The notes under the pieces are model-generated. The model made no database searches, had not been told where the DNA came from, and saw only the letters and a program-made list of their open reading frames with translations. A stretch of DNA of 64,000 nt from Liopterus haemorrhoidalis (taxonomy: Eukaryota; Arthropoda; Insecta; Coleoptera; Dytiscidae), in NCBI GenBank assembly GCA_963971575.1, contig OZ020616.1:33088306-33152305 (forward strand). The letters are read 5' to 3'. The position numbers and the translations under genes are program-made. Below, piece by piece: positions 32,569 through 41,283 of the stretch (within the stretch, counting starts at the first letter, position 1; each line of letters starts with the position of its first letter).

Positions 32569-33237
32569 CGAGGCCTGTTCAAAAAGTATCGCGAATTTTG
32601 AATATCCGCGGGTTACGTATATTCGATTTTCGCCGATAACTTATGCGGATAAGTTCGGCCATTTTGAATGTTCAGTTAATTTTTGAGATTTGCTTTGCTT
32701 GCACGTGTTTTGGCTCGTCTTCGATTTTCGACGTCCGAACACGTCAATAACAGACGAAAACATTGATGAAGTGAAGAAGATAGTATTGGCCAATCGTCGA
32801 ATCACCGTTAGAGAAGTTGCTGAGGACTTAATCATATCGATTGGCTCGTGCCATTCGATTTTTACCAATGATTTGATAACGCCCCTGCCCACACATCATT
32901 GTTTGTGCGCGAATTTTTGGCCAAAAACAACACACTAATATGCCGCAGCCACCGTATTCCCCAGATCAGGCCTCCTGTGACTTTTTCTTGTTCCCGAAAC
33001 TGAAGAGGCCCATGAAAGGACGACGCTACGCTACGAGTGAGGAGATAAAGGCAGCATCGAAGGAGGAGTTGAACAAGATCACAAAAAATGATTTTTTCAA
33101 GTGCTTCGAGGATTGGAAAAATCGTTGGCACAAGTGTATAATATCTGGTGGGGATTACTTTGAAAGGGACAAAATAGATATTCATGAATAAATAAATAAT
33201 TTTTGAAAAAACACAAAATTCGCGATACTAACAGACC
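32569..33237 (+). mobile_element. irritans-like mariner, internally deleted
   Basis: Left edge after TA (32567-32568) reads CGAGGCCTGTTCAAAAAGTA; right edge reads the complement of GGTCTGTTAGTATCGCGAAT, so the inverted repeat shares CTGTT and AGTATCGCGAATTTTG with a small gap. The transposase N-terminal helix-turn-helix part (32690-32938) is joined to the C-terminal part (32940-33191). About 670 bp, half of a full mariner. Confidence 0.85.
32690..33191 (+). pseudogene. mariner transposase (irritans-like), deleted and frameshifted
   Basis: The first frame gives SITDENIDEVKKIVLANRRI, VREVAEDLIISIGSCHSIF (helix-turn-helix). Then a deletion leads to DNAPAHTSLFVREFLAKNNT in a shifted frame (about 32876-32935), the second catalytic Asp block. 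The next frame (32940-33191) gives PYSPDQASCDFFLFPKLKRP with the third Asp, and KCFEDWKNRWHKCIISGGDY, the C-terminal signature. The first catalytic Asp region is missing and two frame changes are present. Confidence 0.9.
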
Positions 33238-33274
33238 TAAAATATGGTAAAAACAAACTTATTGAAAAAAAATT

Positions 33275-33352
33275 GTCTATGGCACGCGATTGCTGAAGTT
33301 TGATAGACTGGTTACTAACCATAACAGTCAAGATCGAATCCTGTTTTTTCTT
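33275..33352 (+). other. tRNA-like sequence (weak)
   Basis: ATTGCTGAAGTTTGATAGAC resembles a tRNA D-arm/A box and AGATCGAATCCTG a T-arm/B box, with a GACTGGTTACTAACC arm between them. Acceptor pairing is not convincing. It could be the head of a tRNA-derived SINE or chance. Confidence 0.3.
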
Positions 33353-33501
33353 GATCTATGTTAGAATAACAGAGTACTTAAATCGAGTAATTAACGAAAG
33401 CAAATAAGGTACAATGATCTGTAGAAGAATATATATATTAGATTGATGACATTACAATAATTTTTCTTATTTTTTTAAAATAAAAATGTTCACAATACCA
33501 G

Positions 33502-34385
33502 CCTGAAGGAAAATTGCCAGAAAATGTGCCAAGAACATTGATAGCCTCCTGCACCAAGTTGCAAGAAATAGGTTTAAAAGGAAATAAGTTTAGTGGAGAT
33601 AGATTTTAAATAGAAATAGCTGTTCTACCAAAACTCAAGAGTGTGAACTTAAGTAAAAATAGATATTTCCAAAGAAAAAACTTCTTAAAACTCGCTCTCA
33701 ACTATCGTGGTTTAGAAGAATTAAAAGTAACATATATTTATAAAGACCAAAATTTGAAAGATGGTGATTTACAATATATATTCTTCAATTTAAGATATTC
33801 ATAGTCTTCCTTATCATTTGATGGAGTTGGTTTATCAGACATGGTATTTAAGGCTATTCTGGAATGTTCGAATCTCAATAAGCTGGCTCTTTACAACAAT
33901 ATAATCATGGCACCAGATAGCTTTGTTAACATTGGAAAAAAATTAGAAAATCTGCAATATCTGAAGCTACAAAGAGTGACGGTATCTCCCGAAGCCTACG
34001 TTATAATGTTCGTATTAGAATATGAAAATTTACGAAATATTACAGTACTTAATTTCTCTGATTGTTGGAGGATGGATTCAATTGGTCTAAGAGCTCTTGC
34101 AGAATGTTGTAATTATTTAGAAAAACTTGTTTTAAGAAGTTGTAGAGATATTGTTGACATCCAACCAATATTAAAAACTGCAAAAAAATTAACATTCTTA
34201 ATATAAATTTCTGCAGAAAAGTAGACATTGATAGTATATCACCTATTCCTAAAGAATTACCAGAGCTAAAGTATTTTTATATTGAATTACCGAATGAAGA
34301 AAGAAGAAAATGTTTAGAGAAAATGAACAACAATTTATCACCCATACACTTATTTATGGTGCGAAACTGTCGTCTGTTCAAATAA
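33502..34385 (+). pseudogene. Leucine-rich-repeat protein exon, broken (F-box/LRR or AMN1-like)
   Basis: A continuous reading of about 290 codons with three lesions: stops near 33607 and 33802 and a one-base shift near 34185. The LRR pattern is clear: LIASCTKLQEIGLKGNKFSG, LPKLKSVNLSKNRYF, LECSNLNKLALYNNII, LENLQYLKLQRVTVSPEAYV, LRNITVLNFSDCWRMD, LAECCNYLEKLVLRSCRDI, then after the shift LPELKYFYIELPNEERRKC to a stop at 34383. The Cys/Asn positions fit cysteine-containing LRRs of F-box/LRR and AMN1-type proteins. A T-rich tract (33459-33476) and AG at 33500-33501 could be a 3' splice site. It is the only non-transposon coding relic I see. It could instead be a real exon with sequence errors. 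Confidence 0.65.
33841..34206 (+). pseudogene. Longest open frame of the LRR relic
   Basis: This 121-codon frame lies within the LRR relic. Its methionine is not a credible start, since LRR-like residues continue upstream in the same frame beyond a stop. It covers about four repeats and ends at a frame change inside a run of seven A, where the following repeat continues in another frame. Confidence 0.6.
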
Positions 34386-34540
34386 TCAATCATCATCGTT
34401 TACATCGGACGATGAATCAGTTAAAATCATCTGGTTTAATAAATATATTGATACATATTGACATATACGTATGTCATTCGAAGTGTCATTACTAACTGCA
34501 ACACAACATCTGGTTACTGTTTCATATTTACGGTACATAT

Positions 34541-34600
34541 AGTTAGTTAAAATTTTTGGTACTCAGCATCAACGGTTATTAGATGCTTTTATTTAAATAC
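34541..34600 (-). repeat. LINE 3' end fragment, (TAAC)-tail family
   Basis: On the minus strand this reads GCTGAGTACCAAAAATTTTAACTAACT, similar to the 3' end of the LINE at 5970-7090. Only the last ~60 bases are preserved. Confidence 0.55.
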
Positions 34601-35419
34601 ACTTATCCCAACCCATTTATTAACAATTTGGTACGAACATATTTTGAAAATATTGTTGGCAAAAATCACAACAAAATGTTTTTTAAAAATTATCTTTGTG
34701 GATATAATATACTCTCGATAATCCTTAACATTTCTATCCGGTTGGACATTGTCGAATTACCGACTATGCTGGATTACTAGACGGATAATGGAAATTTAAT
34801 AAATAGCGCGATTTTGTAACTAAAAATAATTCTCATTAAAAAGGTATGAACATTCTTTTTCAAGTGCCATCCGCTTCGATGGTTGGCAACTAACATAGCA
34901 GTCTTAACCTTGGATGCTACCGTTCTGAAAAGATCTATGTTTGACATTCCAAACCACGCTTTCAAGTTCCGCAACCAGGATATTTGTCTCCTTACTGCTG
35001 ATCTATTGCCATTTATTTTTTCTTCTGTTATTAACTGTAATATTTACTATTGCGCATTATATGGCCACTTAGTTGTAGTTTCTTTACCATCTTGGTGAGT
35101 AGTTCTTCGCTCTTCGTTCTGCTGTTCCACGAAATGCGCAATATTCCTTTGTAGATTCACATTTCGAAGGCATCTATTCTCCTACTCAACTCTTTAACAG
35201 ATGCTTTAATTCGATTGGTAAGTCGTGTGATAGTAGTTTCTTAATTCTACCAAAAACTGACGTTCTTTGCTTTATTTGGTTTCTAATTTTACGGTTTTCG
35301 GAGTCTTCTCCAGTTTCATGCAGTACACATCCCAAATACTTATATGTGTTGATCCTTTCAATTTTGTCTACACGCACAAACAAATTGAGGAATGGCACTT
35401 TATTCTTGATTATTACCAA

Positions 35420-35767
35420 CAGAGCCGGCGCTGACGGGCATGCAAGGCATGCGGGCGCCATTGCGAGGGGGGCGCTGACGTGAGATTTGAAAGGGCGTTA
35501 AATGGCGAAATGAATATAAAATTAAGATAGTGAAATGTAATTTTAGAAGTAAGGACCTTCTTTTTTTTAGGTCTTCACTTGAAATTTAGAAATAAGGACC
35601 TTTTTTGTTTTTAGGTCTTCACTTGAAATTTAGAAATGAAGATCTTTTTTTTAGGTCTTCACTTGAAATTTAGAAGGGAAGATCTCGAAAAAAGCTAATT
35701 GCGCCCTACTTAGGGGTGCTCAATTAAATCTTGCCTACGGGCGCCGCAGACCCTTGCGCCGGCTCTG
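35420..35767. mobile_element. hAT-type MITE with tandem array
   Basis: Inverted ends CAGAGCCGGCGC and GCGCCGGCTCTG are perfect over 12 bp. The duplication ATTACCAA (35412-35419) against ATTACCAT (35768-35775) matches at seven of eight. Near the ends are GGGCGCC words; the centre is a tandem array of the kind also found at 3779 and 8880. It interrupts the LINE RT. Confidence 0.9.
35539..35690. repeat. Tandem array inside the 35420 hAT MITE
   Basis: About four units of AAATTTAGAAATAAGGACC, T run, TAGGTCTTCACTTG. AAG(G)ACC and GGTCTTCACTT are complementary across the T run. Same words and layout as the other two hAT arrays. Confidence 0.82.
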
Positions 35768-35950
35768 ATTACCATGCACTTTGTTTTCCCGCTGTTTATA
35801 TCTAAGCCGTACTAAGTCCAAAGGTTTAATTTATTTAATAAACTTTCCAAATGTTCGTTTGCTTCAGCCAAAAGAACTGAATCATCTGCATACTTGATGT
35901 TGATCATAATATGAACATTATGTATTTCAAATTTCAGTCTAATGTTATTA

Positions 35951-36912
35951 AAAAATTGATGTGAAGTGTGAATTTTCACACATTTCAGGATTTCGCAGGT
36001 ATTTAGTAAAGGAATGATGATTATTTGGGATGCCAAATTTTATGTTTAGTTATTTTTTTGTTAATTTTAATTCGAGTGCCTAATACCATTATTTAAGTTT
36101 CTAAATATGTGGAGTATTTTTTTTTATATATAGCAAGGCGTCTATGGATTCCATTGATTGTTTTAAGTCATAAGCTCCGCCCGTCTGATTTCGTATACCT
36201 ACATCGAAACACATAATTAAATTATAATTTCAACAATTGCCATTGGTTATTAAATTAACGCTTTTAAAAATTAAATGCAACATTTTCCAAAATATAACTA
36301 GAATTTTGAAAAAATAATTTAAACAAAATAAAAATGCAAAAAAAAAACAAAAAATAAAATTGTCTCCAACTGGCAGCGAACCCTAGTCAATTTAGAAAGC
36401 GAGAATGCTATCCATTACACCATGAAACCGTTTTGGTTTACTGTGTTACATAACATATTAAATATTTACATCGTTAACCAAAAAACAAAAAATTGCTTAT
36501 TTTCCGAAAACATATTCTGATCAAAAATTCCTGTTGTATTCTTATTATATATATATTCCTATTCCGGTTCATGTACATTAGTCAGATTTTTTCTTGCGTT
36601 AAAATAATTTATTTTCAAAAATAAAATTTTGATCGTTAAGCCACGTACAAAGGCTTTCATTTGATACCCTACACAGAATTTTTAAAATATATATATATAT
36701 ATTTCGATGATCACATATTTGTTTATTTTTTAGGGAGATATGTTTTTTAGATGTATTAGTATTTTTCCTATGTGTGGGTCAAAGAGTTTTATAAGCATGC
36801 CAAATTTCTACTCTCTAGGTTTAGCAGTTTGGCTACAACTTTTACCGAACAGGCAGACAGACGACAAAAAACGGTATAAGGGTTTTTTGGTCATACCAAC
36901 AAAATCCTAAAA
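35951..36912 (-). mobile_element. Helentron/DINE-like element, copy 1
   Basis: Minus-strand copy of a family also at 41860-42945 and 46948-48404. In element orientation it starts TTTTTAGGATTTTGTTGGTA, has a short GTCT remnant (about 36852-36862), a tRNA-like module (36360-36432), and ends with an inverted copy of the start (AGGATTTCGCAGGTAT, complement), a 7-bp-stem hairpin GTGTGAA-TT-TTCACAC, and CATCAATTTTT. Subterminal inverted repeats, a GTCY microsatellite and a 3' hairpin, with no target duplication, are the described features of DINE-1/Helentron-associated elements. No Rep or helicase is encoded. Confidence 0.75.
36360..36432 (-). other. tRNA-like module in Helentron-like copy 1
   Basis: On the minus strand TGGTGTAATGGATAGC is a good A box with D-arm, then CTCGCTTTCTAAATTGA resembles an anticodon arm, and GGGTTCGCTGCC a diverged B box (36372-36383). 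A- to B-box spacing of about 40 bases fits a tRNA. The GGATAGC and CTTTCTAA words recall tRNA-Arg(TCT), but the stems are eroded. Confidence 0.65.
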
Positions 36913-37110
36913 ATGCGTGGACAGCGATTTTTATCATCTCAAGAAGCTGTTGAAACCTTCGAAAACCATGTTTTTGAGATACCAACTTTCTTCGTTTTCG
37001 TTGTGTCGAGTTTTCGAGAATTGGTTTGAACGCATGCAAAAGTGTATAAATCTTTGTTTTTTCACTCCATATGAGCCCTTTCTTACAAACTTTTTTATGT
37101 AAATAACTTG
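36913..37110 (+). pseudogene. mariner transposase C-terminal fragment
   Basis: Plus-strand reading in shifting frames gives RGQRFLSSQEAVETFENHVF then ENWFERMQKCINL (about 37018-37060), the C-terminal signature of mellifera/cecropia-like mariners. It begins exactly where the Helentron-like copy ends, so it was probably the insertion target or was cut by it. The upstream part is absent. Confidence 0.75.
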
Positions 37111-37548
37111 TCACTTTTCACTTCCTTTTTACATTTTCTTCCGCCCACTTTATCACTGCTGAACGCGGCAGTTTCATAGATGTGTTCAATAGTAATATCT
37201 TGGGTTGATTTAGAAGTAACCATCGTCGGTGGTTTTATCTTGCGGCCATTGATAGGTGGGTCGGAATAAGTGCAATGAAGGTGGAAAATTATCAAACAAA
37301 TATAAGATGTAATTTTCCGCCTTTATTGTACTTATTCCGGTTTACGTAACAGTGTATTCTCTCTGGTAACAAATTATCCATCATCAGACATTTTTTTATT
37401 CCTGCAAATTTTTAAATTGTAATTCATGTTAGGATGACAATTTTGTTGGTAGCCATAACTAGGCAAGTGATAAATAGTAAATAATAAATGTTCTAAAATA
37501 TCAATCATGTGACAATCTATAAGGAATATTCAATCAGCAACACAAAAA
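37111..37548. other. No gene; one palindromic MITE
   Basis: A 66-codon minus-strand frame (37095-37295) has no recognisable features. The hairpin MITE at 37262-37341 is listed separately. Confidence 0.35.
37262..37341. mobile_element. Small palindromic MITE, relative of 31549-31657
   Basis: CGGAATAAGTGCAATGAAGG and its near-complement (CCTTTATTGTACTTATTCCG) flank a short loop, with GGAAAATTA/TAATTTTCC inside. Shares TTTATTGCACTTATT-like words with the MITE at 31549. Ends are not fixed. Confidence 0.65.
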
Positions 37549-37577
37549 TATAATAATAATAATAATAATAATAATAA
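37549..37577. repeat. (TAA)n microsatellite, 5' flank of the R4/Dong-like element
   Basis: About 29 bases of AAT repeats immediately before the element start at 37578. The matching 3' flank is at 41268-41283. Confidence 0.95.
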
Positions 37578-37757
37578 GGGGTACGGCGGTCTTTTGGCCG
37601 AAAAGGCTTATCGCCCTTTCCCTCCGGAACGCTACCACAGTGTTACCACGGCAGGAACCAATTGGGGGTAACGTCGACCCTACCATCTGGTCGATGAATC
37701 CTGCCACCGTTTCATGGGGCCAACCTTCCCATGAAACGTAAAAATGGTTCAAGATAA

Positions 37758-38642
37758 AACAAGAAACCATACAGCTCCCACAACGAGTCTTTCTCGGATG
37801 GGGACCCGCAAACAGTTGGGCGAAGCTACAATCCCGCTAGCTGGACCCGCCACAGGTGGACACCCGAGGAGCAGGAAGACCTGCTTCAGGTTTACGAGGC
37901 AGTGTCACCCCATCGCAGGGGCCACATGGTCAGAGTCCACTCACAATGGTGTAAAAATCATCCCGAGCTGGACTTTATGACGCAACAAAATCTGCGCGAC
38001 CAAGTAGCACGCCTGCGACGCAGAATGAGGCGATCGAGACGAAGAGTGTCGAGAAGGCTGTCCCAAACACCGGTACAGCCATCGACACCTGCAAGCCTAC
38101 CAACGGCAAGTAGGCAGATAGCCACTGGGTCTTCCCCAGTTAATGCAGGAATAACATTCACTTTACCAGGAAAAAATCTTAGCGAAGATTTTCTAGCCCT
38201 TCTCGCGCCTCATTATGAACGCACCAGACTTGGACACAATAAGTTCAAAGTACGTACTGATGACCTCACACAACTAAATGAACTTATTGACAAGCAAATT
38301 TCCCCTCACAGTAGTCTCTGGCAAATCGACCGTGCTGTATACGCTGCAGCAGCTGTGCTGACACCAAAACGGGCTTTGGCCTCTAAGGCTTTTAACGGCA
38401 AACTGCGTATACAGCAATTAGAGAAGAAAATTACGCGTTCACGCCAGGAAGCTTCTCATATTCAGTGTGCTATTGATGCTTTACGAAGTATTAAGCCGCT
38501 AAGTGCGAATACTAAGCGCATATTACACCAACTGCGCGTAAAGCATCACACACTGAATTTGTCCACTCTCACTCTGCTAAAGCAGAAAGCGGTGGACAAG
38601 TTGGGAGCACTAGCTCTGGCTAGAAAGAAACTGATCAACTGA
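37758..38642 (+). pseudogene. R4/Dong-like ORF, N-terminal region
   Basis: Read in the frame of the later RT, the open stretch begins after a stop at 37755 and has no good ATG before 37902. It gives RHRWTPEEQEDLLQVYEAVS, HSQWCKNHPELDFMTQQNLR, DQVARLRRRMRRSRRRVSRR (basic region) and later SSLWQIDRAVYAAAAVL. The WTPEEQEDLL... block resembles the helix-turn-helix (Myb-like) N-terminus of R4/Dong proteins, likely DNA binding. It ends at a TGA, after which the same frame continues into the RT, so the stop is probably a point mutation. Confidence 0.75.
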
Positions 38643-39638
38643 GTTAGGACCATGGAGGAAAATACTTTGTTCCTCACGAGCCCGTCACGCCTTTTCATGG
38701 CCAAACCTGAGGTTTCTGAACCGTTATTATCAGTCGACAGGACAGAGACTTTCTGGAGGGAACTTTATGAACAAGAGGCGATCGTGCAAGACATTACAGT
38801 TTTGGAGAGATTTGAGAAATTCTGTTCACAACACCTGACAGATCCTCAGGCATGCCTCCCTGTTACCACGGAAGAAGTTACACGTGCTATTTCGAAAGCG
38901 CGCAATTTTGCTGCACCAGGAGTTAATGGTATTATTGCTTTCTGGTGGAAGTCATTCACTAGCGTGCACGGCCATCTTGCACGAAATTTTACTTCTTTTA
39001 TCCGTGGAGAAATACCAATACCATCTTGGTTATCAGAGGGGCGTACAGTATTAATTCCCAAAAAAGGTGATTTAACCAACCCGAAGAACTACAGACCTAT
39101 TACTTGTCTCAATACGCTGTATAAGATCTTCACTAGCGTATTAAACGAGCGGGTACTGAACTCCATTGCCTCTGTTTGGTCAGACATCTACGAACAGAGG
39201 GGATCGAAGAGGGGCCAAGCAGGTTGCAAAGAAAACCTTATTATCGACCGGTCAGTCTGTCATGACGCGTCGTATTTCAAACGCAACCTGTCAATGGCTT
39301 GGGTGGACTACGCAAAAGCTTATGACACTACGTCACACGCTCTCATTTTAACATTATTGCGCATGTTACGAGTCCACCCGGAGATAGAGATATGCATTGG
39401 GCAACTTATGTCCCTCTGGAAGACACAATTTGTTGTCCCAAGCGGATCAACTGCAGTGTCGACAGAGTTGTTACATTTCAATCGTGGCGTTTTCCAGGGA
39501 GATTCCCTAAGCCCGCTACTATTTTGCATCTCACTTCTTCCTCTATCGATCGAGCTTAGGCGCGGCAATGGCTACATGGCGGGTCCTCCGTCGAAGCGTA
39601 AGCACAAAATTACCCATGGAATCTACAGACTGCCTTAG
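38643..39638 (+). pseudogene. R4/Dong-like reverse transcriptase, fingers and palm without motif C
   Basis: In the same frame: AISKARNFAAPGVNGIIAFW, GRTVLIPKKGDLTNPKNYRP then ITCLNTLYKIFTSVL (fingers), LSMAWVDYAKAYDTTSHALI (motif A, with Asp in VDYAKAYD), FNRGVFQGDSLSPLLFCISL (motif B) and GYMAGPPSKRKHKITH. The next residues should hold motif C (xxDDLK), but the DNA jumps to the LQTALDTVAEYTAAIGMQF block in another frame. An estimated 40-60 bp were lost, so this RT cannot polymerise. Confidence 0.9.
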
Positions 39639-40633
39639 ATACTGTTGCTGAGTACACTGCCGCGATAGGTATGCAATTCGGGTTGGAAAAATGCGCTGTT
39701 TTTCATATACACAGAGGAAAAGGTTTGGACAACGGTGAAGATGTTCAATTGGTTGATGGGAGTATTATAAAACATCTTAATGCCGAAGGGTCTTACACAT
39801 TTCTAGGCATCAGTGAGAGGGGTGTCCAGGATGTCACTCTTATTAAGCAGGCCCTTCGCAGTAAGTATATGGCACGTCTTAGGCAGATATGGAGATCATG
39901 TCTGTCTGGCAAGAACAAGATCGCTGCCACAAACATACTTGCTGTCCCATTAATTTCATACACTTTTGGTGTAATGAAATGGAATGTTGATGATCTTAAG
40001 GATCTCGACAGAAGAACCAGAAAGATCATGAACATCAAGCATCAGCGCATTTACCTCCCTCGTCAAAATGGGGGTCGGGGATTACTTAATCTGGAGTGTT
40101 TGCACGATCGACTCGTCCTGGTTACAGCTAACAGTATCTTCAGAAGTCAGGACCCACTATTACGATTCGTTAGTGAGCACGAATTTAGTGGCAAAGGGGC
40201 GTTTCTTTACCAGGCAGCGCGAAGAACAGCAACGAGATTTAACCTGGCAGACTTGAGTTCCGCCAGGGAAAACGCTGGAGTACAACTCTCTCGGGAGGAG
40301 TACAACAGAGTTATCGGTTTGGTGAAACGAGGCGAGACAGACATGTTGACAAAAGAACACATGAGTGAAAGTATGGACTCTGTGTTCTTCAAACATATTA
40401 AAAGTCTAGAGTTGTCCTCTGAACTCACGTTCTCGTTTCTTAAGTCTGCTGGTTTGAGATCGGAAACAGAAGGGTTTGTGTTTGCGTGTCAGGATGGAGT
40501 TATAAATACTTTGGCGTACAGGGCCCGCATATTCCAAATAGCGGAGTCCACACTCTGTAGGTTGTGCCACCACCATTCTGAAACGATTATTCACATTCTG
40601 TCTGCTTGTCCATCTCTTGCAGCGTCGACATAA
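39639..40633 (+). pseudogene. R4/Dong-like RT thumb/connection and zinc motif
   Basis: From about 39625 (LQTALDTVAEYTAAIGMQF) through LEKCAVFHIHRGKGL, YTFLGISERGVQDVTLIKQA, FGVMKWNVDDLKDLDRRTRK to CRLCHHHSETIIHILSACPS. These are the post-palm regions of R2/R4-type proteins and end in the conserved C-x2-C ... H-x4-C motif that binds nucleic acid before the endonuclease. The frame is lost at about 40620, just after the last cysteine; the following frame picks up RHNAALRVLYYHLKHAYGI. Confidence 0.88.
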
Positions 40634-41132
40634 TGCTGCTCTCCGCGTGCTCTACTATCATCTTAAACATGCCTATGGTATTGACCAAATACCGGTTATA
40701 CCGTACGTCCCTTCTGCCATAGAATCGGTGGTGGAAAATTCCAAGTGCCGAATTTATTGGAATTACTCCTTCTCCACCTCGAGGTTACTGACAGCCACTA
40801 AGCCGGACATAACCCGCCTGGATATCGAGACCAAACAGATGTTTGTGATCGAATTCTCAAGTCCAGCTAAGAAGAATATCTCTCTCATGGAGGAGGAAAA
40901 GAGGTCCAAGTATATGGACCTCTTGTCCGAGCTAAGAAAGCTGTATCCCGGGTATAAAGTTAAGCTTGTAGTCCTGATAGTTGGTGTTTTGGGTGGTATG
41001 AAAGCCTCCTATCGAAGGGAAATCGAGTCCATTCCCGCCTGTAGATCTTCCGCCAACTCTTTGATCTGCAGGATGCAGAAAGCAGTGCTGCTCGGGTCAC
41101 TCCGCATTGTGCGGGCATTGGACCTAGCGTAA
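40617..41132 (+). pseudogene. R4/Dong-like restriction-like endonuclease domain
   Basis: Residues RHNAALRVLYYHLKHAYGI, then TATKPDITRLDIETKQMFVI, EFSSPAKKNISLMEEEKRSK, YMDLLSELRKLYPGYKVKLV. KPDI ... IEFSSP matches the PD-(D/E)XK core (PDI then an E in the next strand) and RSKYMDLLSEL the conserved helix of the R2-type endonuclease that nicks the target. The same domain region recurs in truncated copy A, where LVP follows PGYKVKLV. Ends at a stop at 41130-41132. Confidence 0.85.
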
Positions 41133-41267
41133 TTTCCGCGGCTGCATATCGCCAGGGTTTGGGATGCAGTCGTGTGTATTAAGCTTTACTAGTTTCTAGT
41201 ATGACGCGGCTCAAAAGGTTGCTGAAGTTTGAGATTAGTGGACGCTTGTCAAGACCTGACAAACCCC

Positions 41268-41283
41268 ATAATAATAATAATAT
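41268..41283. repeat. (TAA)n microsatellite, 3' flank of the R4/Dong-like element
   Basis: ATAATAATAATAATA directly after the element's terminal CCCC. It may also be the 3' tail of the minus-strand LINE that follows (41284-44285). Confidence 0.9.

Larger units (their letters stand above)
34777..35950 (-). mobile_element. LINE 3' half (RT to C-terminus), split by a hAT and abutted by a Helentron-like element
   Basis: Minus strand: catalytic NIKYADDSVLLAEANEHLES (about 35860-35915), LDINSGKTKC-like residues, then the hAT at 35420-35767, then VDKIERINTYKYLGCVLHET and RIKKLLSHDLPIELKHLLKS (35186-35410), an eroded stretch, and RRQISWLRNLKAWFGMSNID with LFRTVASKVKTAMLVANHRS (34850-35040), a common LINE C-terminus. 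The upstream RT is replaced by the Helentron-like element that starts at 35951. Several stops. Confidence 0.82.
37578..41267 (+). mobile_element. Nearly full-length R4/Dong-like non-LTR retrotransposon inside a TAA microsatellite
   Basis: About 3.7 kb: a 5' UTR (starting GGGGTACGGCGG), one main coding region in order N-terminal region, RT, CCHC-type zinc motif and a C-terminal restriction-like endonuclease, and a 3' UTR ending GACCTGACAAACCCC. This architecture, with the endonuclease at the C-terminus, defines the R2/R4/Dong group; Dong-type elements are known to insert in TAA repeats, and here AAT/ATA repeats flank both ends. Lesions: a TGA at 38640-38642, loss of RT motif C near 39615, and a frameshift near 40620. 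Three truncated copies are at 24987, 27506 and 27722. Confidence 0.9.

Noticed and set aside
37744..37980. ATG-initiated 78-codon frame at the start of the R4/Dong-like element
   Set aside because: The homologous WTPEEQEDLL residues are in a different frame over the same bases, so this frame is probably not the coding one.
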